Assembly (NCBI GenBank): GCA_003220685.1
Contig: QHTE01000055.1
Coordinates: forward strand, 224,759 to 288,758
Source of the DNA: Candidatus Rokuibacteriota bacterium
GTDB lineage: Bacteria; Methylomirabilota; Methylomirabilia; Rokubacteriales; CSP1-6
Direction: 5' to 3'
Length of the DNA stretch: 64,000 nucleotides
Shown here: positions 57,876 to 64,000 of the stretch, piece by piece
Layout: every line of letters starts with the position of its first letter
Position numbering within the stretch: the first letter of the stretch is position 1
Program-made: the position numbers and the translations under genes
The notes under the pieces: model-generated
Told to the model about the DNA's origin: nothing
The model's input: the letters and a program-made list of their open reading frames with translations, nothing else
Databases searched by the model: none

Positions 57876-59009
57876 TCAGCGCTTGTCCACGGTCGTGAAC
57901 CCGCGGCGGGAGGGGCCGATGTAGTCGCCGCGGGGGCGGATCAGGCGGTTGTCGTCGTACTGCTCGATGATGTTCGCCGTCCAGCCCGCGATGCGACCGG
58001 CCGCGATCACCGGCGTGAAGAGATCCACGGGGATGTTCAGTGAGTAGAAGAGCGGCGCCGAGTAGAAGTCGACGTTGGGGATGAGCTTCTTCGCGTCGTT
58101 GATGCGCGCGTGGAGCTTCACCGCCATCTCGTACCACGTGAACTGGCCGGACTGGCGGCAGGCTTCCTCGGCCATGCCCCTGAGAATCGCGGCGCGCGGG
58201 TCGCCGGCCTTGTAGACGCGGTGGCCCATCCCCATGAATCGGCGCTTGTCCGCGAGCGCCTTCGCGGTGAAGGCGTCGACGTTGGCGACCTCGCCGATCT
58301 CCATCAAGGTCCGCATCACCGCCTCGCCGGCGCCGCCGTGGAGCGGCCCCTTGAGCGCGCCGACGCCGCCGGCCACCGCCGAGTGCATATCGGACTGCGT
58401 CGAGACGATGCAGCGGGTCGTGAACGTCGACGCGTTGAGCTCGTGCTCGGCGTAGAGCGTCAGGCTCGCGTCGAACGCCTTGGCGACGACGCCGCTGGGC
58501 CGCTTGCCCGTCAGCATGTAGAGGAAGTTGGCGGCGTGCGAGAGATCGGAGGCGGGCCGAATCGGCTCCTCACCGGACCGGATCCGATGGTGAGCGCAGA
58601 TCGCCGTCGCCATCTGGCTGGTGAGCCGGATCGCCTTCCGGACATTCGTCGCGTGAGAGCTGTCGGTGGTGTCGGGGTCGCTCATACCGAGGATCGCGAC
58701 CGCCGCCTGGAGCACGCGCATCGGATCCGTCGCCTTCGGCATGAGCTTGAACGCCTGGACGAGATCGGCGGGAATCTCGCGCGCGCTGATGAGCGCTAGG
58801 GTGGTCTTGTCGAGCTGCGCCGCGTTCGGGAGATCGCCGTACCAGAGCAGGTGGCACACTTCCTCGAAGCTCGCCCGGCGCGCCAGGTCTTCGATGTCGT
58901 AGCCGCCGTACGCCAGGCGGCCGTTCCGGCCGTCGAGATCGCACAGCTTGGTCTCGGCGGCGACGACGCCCTCGAGTCCGCGAATGAGCTGGCTGCCTTC
59001 CTTGTCCAT
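57876..59009 (-). CDS. Citrate (or methylcitrate) synthase
   Basis: 377 aa. Active-site residues: AEHELNASTFTTRCIVSTQS (His), MGMGHRVYKAGDPRAAILRG (His), LIPNVDFYSAPLFYSLNIPV (Asp). First gene of the minus-strand unit that continues with aconitase and PrpF, resembling the prpC-acnD-prpF set, although a prpB lyase gene is not in the window. ATG 59007-59009 follows AAGAGGG. The 134-base gap upstream faces the YcaQ-like gene. Distinct from the citrate synthase at 21601, which lacks this genomic context. Confidence 0.92.
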   Translation of the reverse strand: MDKEGSQLIRGLEGVVAAETKLCDLDGRNGRLAYGGYDIEDLARRASFEEVCHLLWYGDLPNAAQLDKTTLALISAREIPADLVQAFKLMPKATDPMRVLQAAVAILGMSDPDTTDSSHATNVRKAIRLTSQMATAICAHHRIRSGEEPIRPASDLSHAANFLYMLTGKRPSGVVAKAFDASLTLYAEHELNASTFTTRCIVSTQSDMHSAVAGGVGALKGPLHGGAGEAVMRTLMEIGEVANVDAFTAKALADKRRFMGMGHRVYKAGDPRAAILRGMAEEACRQSGQFTWYEMAVKLHARINDAKKLIPNVDFYSAPLFYSLNIPVDLFTPVIAAGRIAGWTANIIEQYDDNRLIRPRGDYIGPSRRGFTTVDKR

Positions 59010-59143
59010 GATCGCCCTCTTCGAGGCTCAGGTAGCTGGATGGTAACAGGAATTTCAGCGAGCGTCCTCAAGGCCGCGGGCTTCCACAGTTTGGCGACTG
59101 CGCGGCCCCCGCGATTCGAGCGGCCGATTCGGCCTCGTGAAGG

Positions 59144-60445
59144 TCAGGATTCGAGGACCGGCTCGTCTTGACGCGAGACGCGGAGCCAGCGCACGAGGGG
59201 CGCCCGCAACCGGGCCGGGGTGACGCGGCCGATCGCCACCTCGTCGGCTCCTACGAAGATGCGCAGCGAACCCATCGCCTGCGCGACGCCCCCGAGGGCT
59301 TCGTCCCGATCCAGACGATCTATGCCGTCGGGGAGCGCGCCGGCCGACGCGAACCAGGGCTCGAAGTGCACGTGGCGCACCTCCAGCTTCCGGTCGGCAC
59401 GGTGCGACTTGGCGTCGACGCGGCCGATGAGATGGCCGTGGTGGAGGATCGGGAGCGTGTAGTAGCCGTGCACGCGCTTGGGTTCGGGTGTGTAGACCTC
59501 GATCCGGTAGTCGAAGCCGAAGAGCCGCGCGACGCGGTCGCGGTACCACATCAGCGAGTCGAAGGGCGAGAGCAAGGTCGTCCCGTGCGCGAGTGCCGGC
59601 GCTCGGCCGGCGCGGACCAGGGCCGGAAGGTCGCTGGCGAGCGCGAGCCACCGGCCCCCCGAGCCCTCGAGCTCGATCTCCGTGATCTCGCCGCGCTCGA
59701 GCATCTCGCGCAGCGCCGCGCGTCGAACGCCCGGCTGGAAGCGAGGGAACGTGAGATAGCGCGCCAGATCGAGCTCGGTCGCCGCGCCCATGGCGTGGAG
59801 CGATCGTCTCACGTGCCAGCGCTGAAACTCCGCCGCGGAGACCGGCTCGACACCGAGCGCGTCCGGCATCGCGCGCTCGAGCAAGTCGTAGCGCTTCTGG
59901 AAGTGCTCGCGCGAGTGGATGGTGAGCGCGCCGTTCATCCAGAGATGATGGAGCGCGTGCTGTACCGGACGCCACGACCACCAGCCGCCGCCTCCCGCCG
60001 GCCGCCGTCCCTCGAAGTCGCCGTTGCCCATCGGCCCGTTGGCCTGGACCGCCTCGCGCACTGTGCGCAGCATCTTCGCGTTCCGGCGTGGCCAGCCCGA
60101 CCAGCCGGTGTGGCGGCTGCGATAGTCGAGCATGGCGCGCCGCCACCACGGAAAATCCGAGGCCGGCACGAGGCAGGCGGCGTGAGCCCAGTACTCGAAG
60201 AGGATCCGGCGGCGGTAGATCTGGCGATCGAGCCACGCCCGGTCGTACGGGCCGAATCGGCTCCACACGGTCAGGTAGTGGGCGCGGTCGAGCACGTTGA
60301 TCGAGTCGAGCTGGATCCCGCCGACATCCTGGACGAACCGGAGCAGGCGCGGCGCGGTCAGCCTGGTCGCGTGCGGCCGGGCCAGATTCTGACGCTCGAG
60401 GAAGAGCGCGGTGACGGCGCGCAACGTGACGCGGCGGCGTGGCAT
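59144..60445 (-). CDS. YcaQ/AlkZ-like winged-helix DNA glycosylase
   Basis: 433 aa from ATG 60443-60445 (MPRRRVTLRAVTALFLERQN); ATG six codons earlier is possible. Catalytic QxD motif of the AlkZ family in GGIQLDSINVLDRAHYLTVW (Gln and Asp). FEYWAHAACLVPASDFPWWR, SPFDSLMWYRDRVARLFGFD and VYTPEPKRVHGYYTLPILHH, then GRVDAKSHR, match the YcaQ pattern. These enzymes unhook interstrand DNA crosslinks caused by natural alkylating products. In a soil-type organism it may protect against such toxins. It is separately transcribed, and its upstream region (60446-60503) faces the acyl-CoA synthetase. Confidence 0.88.
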   Translation of the reverse strand: MPRRRVTLRAVTALFLERQNLARPHATRLTAPRLLRFVQDVGGIQLDSINVLDRAHYLTVWSRFGPYDRAWLDRQIYRRRILFEYWAHAACLVPASDFPWWRRAMLDYRSRHTGWSGWPRRNAKMLRTVREAVQANGPMGNGDFEGRRPAGGGGWWSWRPVQHALHHLWMNGALTIHSREHFQKRYDLLERAMPDALGVEPVSAAEFQRWHVRRSLHAMGAATELDLARYLTFPRFQPGVRRAALREMLERGEITEIELEGSGGRWLALASDLPALVRAGRAPALAHGTTLLSPFDSLMWYRDRVARLFGFDYRIEVYTPEPKRVHGYYTLPILHHGHLIGRVDAKSHRADRKLEVRHVHFEPWFASAGALPDGIDRLDRDEALGGVAQAMGSLRIFVGADEVAIGRVTPARLRAPLVRWLRVSRQDEPVLES

Positions 60446-60503
60446 CCGGCCGAAGCTTATCATCCTGCTGGAGCTTCGTTGAGGGGTGGTAGGCTACCGG
60501 CAC

Positions 60504-62156
60504 ATGGTCGAGACGCTTCTGCCGCGCGGCGAGAGCTACCAGGACGTCTACGAACGGTTCCGCTGGGCGATCCCGCCGGTCTACAACATCGCGATCGACG
60601 TCTGCGACCGCCACGCCGGCGACCGCTCGCGCGTCGCGCTCGTGTACGAGGACGACGCGGGCTCGGTGAGCGAGCACACGTTCGCGGAGTTTCGCGCCCG
60701 CTCGAACCAGCTGGCACGCGCCTTCACCGGCCTCGGAATCGTTCGGGGCGATCGGGTCGGGATCGTGCTGCCGCAGCGGCCCGAGACTGCGGTCGCCCAC
60801 CTGGCGGCCTATAAGCTCGGCGCGGTCGCGCTGCCGCTGTCGACGCTCTTCGGCCCGGAAGCGCTCGAGTACCGGCTGCGGGACGCCGGCGCGAAGGTCG
60901 TCGTGACGGACGGCGAGAATCTCGACCGCGTGCTCGCCGTCGCCAAGGGTTTGCCGGCGCTCGCTCAGGTGATCTCGGTCGATCGCGTCGACGCCGATGG
61001 TGTCGTCGAATACGCGAAGGCCATCGCACGCGAGCCCGACTCGCTCGAGCCCGTCGCCACGGCGGCGGAGGATCCGGCGATCCTCATCTATACGTCGGGA
61101 ACGACCGGGCCGCCGAAGGGGGTGCTCCACGCGCATCGCGTGCTGCTCGGGCACCTGCCGGCGATCGAGTTCTATCACGAGTACTTTCCGAAGCCCGGCG
61201 ACCGGCACTGGAGTCCGGCGGACTGGGCGTGGGCCGGCGGGCTGCTCGACGTGCTGCTCCCGAGCTGGCACTACGGCGTGCCGGTCGTCGCCCATCGCCC
61301 GAAGAAGTTCGACGCCGCGCGCGCGTTCGACGTCCTGGCGCGGCACCGTGTCCGCAACACGTTCCTGGTGCCCACGATGCTGAAGATGATGCGCTCGGTC
61401 GCCGATCCGCGCGCGCGGTGGAGGCTCGAGCTGCGCTCGATGTTCACGGGCGGCGAGGCCGTCGGCGAGGAGGTCATCCGGTGGGCGCGCGAGGCGCTCG
61501 GCGTCACGCCGCACGAGGGCTTCGGGCAAACCGAGGTGAACCTCGTGCTCGGCAATTGCTCGCTCCTGATGCCGGTGAAGCCGGGGTCGATGGGACGCCC
61601 GATCCCCGGCCACGTCGTCGACGTCGTGGACGGCAAGGGCACCGCCGTCCCGACCGGCGAGGTCGGCGAGGTGGCGGTGCGCCGTCCGGATCCCGTGATG
61701 TTCCTCAGGTACTGGAACAACGAGCGGGCCACCCGTGAGAAGTTCGTCGGCGACTGGGCGCTCACGGGCGATCTTGCCCGGAAGGACGCCGACGGCTACT
61801 TCTGGTTCGTCGGCCGCAAGGACGACCTGATCTCGAGCGGCGGCTATCGGATCGGGCCGGGCGAGATCGAGGACTGCCTGCAGGGCCACCCGGCGGTCGC
61901 GCTGGCGGCGGCCATCGGCGCGCCCGACCCCGTCCGGGGCGAGGTGGTCAAGGCGTTCGTCCAGCTCCACCCCGGAGCCGCCGGGACGCAAGAGCTGGCG
62001 CGCGACCTCCAGGCGTGGGTGCGCACGCGCCTTTCGGCCCACGAGTACCCCCGTGAGATAGAATTCATCGAGACCATTCCGGTGACGACGACGGGCAAGG
62101 TGCGACGCGCCGACCTGCGACAGCTCGAGCGCCGGCGGCGCGGACTGGAGAGCTGA
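60504..62156 (+). CDS. Acyl-CoA synthetase (AMP-binding, acetyl-/medium-chain type)
   Basis: 550 aa, ATG 60504 (MVETLLPRGESYQDVYERFR); a GTG six codons earlier is in frame. ANL signatures: LIYTSGTTGPPKGVLHAHRV (P-loop A3), MFTGGEAVGEEVIRWAREAL, GFGQTEVNLVLGNCSLLM (A5), WALTGDLARKDADGYFWFVG (A7/A8, with Asp), IPVTTTGKVRRADLRQLERR (A10 Lys). Length and motifs resemble AcsM-type enzymes that activate short and medium-chain or aromatic acids with ATP and CoA. Two bases on, the Fe-S gene begins, so they form one transcript. Confidence 0.92.
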   Translation: MVETLLPRGESYQDVYERFRWAIPPVYNIAIDVCDRHAGDRSRVALVYEDDAGSVSEHTFAEFRARSNQLARAFTGLGIVRGDRVGIVLPQRPETAVAHLAAYKLGAVALPLSTLFGPEALEYRLRDAGAKVVVTDGENLDRVLAVAKGLPALAQVISVDRVDADGVVEYAKAIAREPDSLEPVATAAEDPAILIYTSGTTGPPKGVLHAHRVLLGHLPAIEFYHEYFPKPGDRHWSPADWAWAGGLLDVLLPSWHYGVPVVAHRPKKFDAARAFDVLARHRVRNTFLVPTMLKMMRSVADPRARWRLELRSMFTGGEAVGEEVIRWAREALGVTPHEGFGQTEVNLVLGNCSLLMPVKPGSMGRPIPGHVVDVVDGKGTAVPTGEVGEVAVRRPDPVMFLRYWNNERATREKFVGDWALTGDLARKDADGYFWFVGRKDDLISSGGYRIGPGEIEDCLQGHPAVALAAAIGAPDPVRGEVVKAFVQLHPGAAGTQELARDLQAWVRTRLSAHEYPREIEFIETIPVTTTGKVRRADLRQLERRRRGLES

Positions 62157-62158
62157 CG

Positions 62159-63142
62159 ATGGCCTACGACTACAAGACGCACTTCGGCGAGATCACCCTG
62201 ACGCAGGATCTGACGACCTTGCCGGAGGAGCGGACGTGGCGTCTGCAGGCGCCCGAGGCGGACACCGCGCCGCACCAGATCGTGCTTTACCTCGGCTGCA
62301 ACGTCTTGCGCACCTCGCACATGATCCGCACCGTCACCGCGATCTTCGACCGGCTCGGGCTCGACTACGTCGCCGTCGGCGGCCCGACGTACTGTTGCGG
62401 CATCGTCCACCACCGGAACGGCGACACCGCGGCGTCGGGCGGCATGAACCGGCGCACGGTCGAGCTCTTCCAGCGCTACCAGCCCGAAGAGGTCGTGATG
62501 TGGTGCCCGTCGTGCATGTTCTTCTACGACGAGATCCAGAAGTTCCAGTGGCCGTTCCCGGTGCGCCACACGACGGAGTTCCTGGCCGACCGCCTGCCCT
62601 CGATCGAGTTCACGCATCGGGTCGACCAAGCCGTCGCGCTCCACTATCACAGTCAGAGCGAGCCGCGTCGGCGTGAGGGCGCCGCGGGTCGTCGGCTGCT
62701 GGAGGCGGTGCCCGGGCTGCGCCTGGTCGACGTCGGGTCCGAGCCGCGGTTCGGCCGCCTGTGCACCGTCGACGTCCAGGCCCAGCTCGGTCAACAGGTG
62801 TGGGACGGGCTCATCCTCGACGAGATCGACCGTTCTCGCGCTGGCGGCGCCCAGACCCTCGCGACGATCTACCACGGCTGCCAGCGGCTCATCTGCGGCT
62901 TCGAGGCCGAGCGCCCGATCACGATCGAGCACTATCTCTCGGTGTTCGCGCGCGGCCTCGGGATCGAGTTCGAGGATCGGTACAAGAAGTTCCGCCTCTG
63001 GCAGGATCCCGAGCGCGTCCTGGAGGAGTCGACGCCCTGCCAGACTGCGAACCACGTCGATCCGGCGCGGGCGAGACAGCTCGTCGAGAAGACGTTCGGA
63101 CGCTTCACGGCGGCGCCGGACGGAAGCCCGGCGGCATCGTAG
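62159..63142 (+). CDS. (Fe-S)-binding protein with CCG domain (heterodisulfide reductase B-like)
   Basis: 327 aa. CCG-type cysteine motif: LGCNVLRTSHMIRTVTAIF, then PTYCCGIVHHRNGDTAAS (CCG), MWCPSCMFFYDEIQKFQWPF (CxxC) and, in the second half, YHGCQRLICGFEAERPITIE (CxxxxxC-like). These fit the HdrB/GlpC/LldE fold that binds a non-cubane 4Fe-4S cluster. It could relay electrons for a dehydrogenase. Encoded right after the acyl-CoA synthetase (two bases), with the LLM oxidoreductase following. Confidence 0.82.
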   Translation: MAYDYKTHFGEITLTQDLTTLPEERTWRLQAPEADTAPHQIVLYLGCNVLRTSHMIRTVTAIFDRLGLDYVAVGGPTYCCGIVHHRNGDTAASGGMNRRTVELFQRYQPEEVVMWCPSCMFFYDEIQKFQWPFPVRHTTEFLADRLPSIEFTHRVDQAVALHYHSQSEPRRREGAAGRRLLEAVPGLRLVDVGSEPRFGRLCTVDVQAQLGQQVWDGLILDEIDRSRAGGAQTLATIYHGCQRLICGFEAERPITIEHYLSVFARGLGIEFEDRYKKFRLWQDPERVLEESTPCQTANHVDPARARQLVEKTFGRFTAAPDGSPAAS

Positions 63143-63173
63143 GCAGCGCGGCGCGGAGTCACTAGCCACCACC

Positions 63174-64000
63174 GTGGAGATCGGGCTCTTTACCGAGTTC
63201 GAATGGCGCCCGGGCGTCGACGAGGCGCAAGCCTTCGACGACTCGTTGACGCAGACGACGGTGGCCGAGGAGCTCGGCTACGACGCGGTGTGGCTGGCCG
63301 AGCTGCACTTCCAGAAGGAGCGTTCCGTGCTGGCCTCGCCGCTCGTCGTCGGCGCGACGATCGCCGGGCGGACCAAGCGCGTGAAGATCGGGTTCGCCGT
63401 ACAGGTGCTGCCGCTCATCCATCCGCTGCGCCTCGCCGAGGACGTTGCGACGCTCGATCACGTCAGCAAAGGCCGTGTCGATCTCGGCGTGGGCCGCAGC
63501 GGTCTGCCCGAGCACTACACGGGCTTCAGCATTCCCTACGAGGAAAGCCAGGAGCGCTTCGACGAGACGCTCGAGATCCTCCTGAAGGCGTGGACCGAGG
63601 AGCGATTCACGTACGAGGGCAAGTACTTCCAGTTCCACGACGTCTGCGCGGTCCCCAAGCCGTACCAGAAGCCACACCCGCCGCTTCGCGTCGCGGCGAC
63701 GTCCGAGGAGTCGTATGCGGCGGTCGGACGCCGCGGGCTGCCGATCTTCCTGGCGGTGAGGACGTCGAGCATCGGCGAGCTCGAGCGCTACGTCGGGGCC
63801 TATCACGCCGCGTGGCGCGAAGCCGGCCACCCGGGCCGCGGCGAGGTCGGCGTGATCCTGCCGGTCTACGTCGCCGAGACGGACCGCCGCGCGCGGGAGG
63901 AGACCGAGGCCAGCGCGATGCACTTCTATCGCTCGGTCGGCAAGGCCCTGCTCGCCGGGCCACGACGGGCGGTCGGCGAGCGGTTCCGCCGCATGAGCTT
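63174..64000 (+). CDS. LLM-class flavin-dependent oxidoreductase (partial, runs off the right edge)
   Basis: Open to the window's end from GTG 63174, so only about 275 residues are visible. Luciferase-like barrel: VEIGLFTEFEWRPGVDEAQA, VAEELGYDAVWLAELHFQKE, VGATIAGRTKRVKIGFAVQV, LPLIHPLRLAEDVATLDHVS, RVDLGVGRSGLPEHYTGFSI, SQERFDETLEILLKAWTEER. These resemble bacterial luciferase-like monooxygenases of the family found with F420 or FMN. Third member of the acyl-CoA synthetase/Fe-S unit, 31 bases downstream. C-terminus lies outside the window. Confidence 0.9.
   Translation, partial: MEIGLFTEFEWRPGVDEAQAFDDSLTQTTVAEELGYDAVWLAELHFQKERSVLASPLVVGATIAGRTKRVKIGFAVQVLPLIHPLRLAEDVATLDHVSKGRVDLGVGRSGLPEHYTGFSIPYEESQERFDETLEILLKAWTEERFTYEGKYFQFHDVCAVPKPYQKPHPPLRVAATSEESYAAVGRRGLPIFLAVRTSSIGELERYVGAYHAAWREAGHPGRGEVGVILPVYVAETDRRAREETEASAMHFYRSVGKALLAGPRRAVGERFRRMS

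Overview
The window is a 64 kb piece of a very GC-rich bacterial chromosome. It is densely coded, with about 60 genes, many start/stop overlaps of the GTGA/ATGA type and frequent GTG or TTG starts. I see no rRNA, tRNA, transposase, phage or CRISPR feature. The gene content is CoA-thioester catabolism, two branched-chain-amino-acid-type ABC transporters, LLM flavin oxidoreductases, MaoC hydratases, CaiB/BaiF CoA transferases and short methionine-synthase-II-like enzymes. That resembles uncultivated high-GC soil and subsurface lineages such as Rokubacteria/Methylomirabilota. This is a judgement from gene style only, because no phylogenetic marker is present.

Layout. 1-4.35 kb (+): 6-phosphogluconate dehydrogenase (partial), glucokinase and a large GH63-like glycosidase. 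4.5-10.7 kb (-): an acyl-CoA degradation operon (MaoC-like, two acyl-CoA dehydrogenases, CoA transferase, enoyl-CoA hydratase) ending in a zincin-DinB fusion. 10.75-14.0 kb (+): LemA and two TPM-domain proteins, a small secreted protein and a D-threonine-aldolase-like enzyme, followed by an 86-bp tandem repeat. 14.2-21.5 kb (-): MaoC, DusB-type Dus, cyclase, methyltransferase, amidohydrolase, YfbR-like nucleotidase, a repeat-bearing secreted protein, an SGNH hydrolase, an LLM oxidoreductase and a small HTH protein. The HTH gene is divergent from a citrate synthase gene across a phased TCAA array. 22.7-28.1 kb: O-methyltransferase, HMG-CoA lyase, Dps and a second acyl-CoA operon. 28.2-33.5 kb: two uncharacterised proteins, a TlpA-like thioredoxin with an in-frame UGA (probable selenoprotein) and an orphan molybdenum hydroxylase large subunit.

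33.5-47.5 kb holds two complete Liv-type transporters. In the first, SBP and permeases are on + and the ATPases lie downstream on -. The second is one minus-strand operon bracketed by two MetE-C-like genes. 47.5-49.2 kb is a lower-GC pocket with a duplicated-domain protein of unknown function and a cupin behind an elaborate promoter. 49.5-51.7 kb encodes an MBL-REC-cNMP-GGDEF signalling protein. 51.7-59.0 kb (-) carries an enoyl-CoA hydratase homologue, creatininase, PlsC, PrpF, aconitase and citrate synthase, a methylcitrate/citrate-like set. 59.1-64 kb: YcaQ-like glycosylase, acyl-CoA synthetase, CCG-domain Fe-S protein and a partial LLM oxidoreductase.

The strongest unexpected observation is the thioredoxin-like gene at 30521-31075. 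Its only in-frame stop, a UGA, sits exactly at the first cysteine of the W-C-x-x-C active site. A 7-bp perfect hairpin with a G-U-containing loop begins 9 nt after it, as expected of a bacterial SECIS element.
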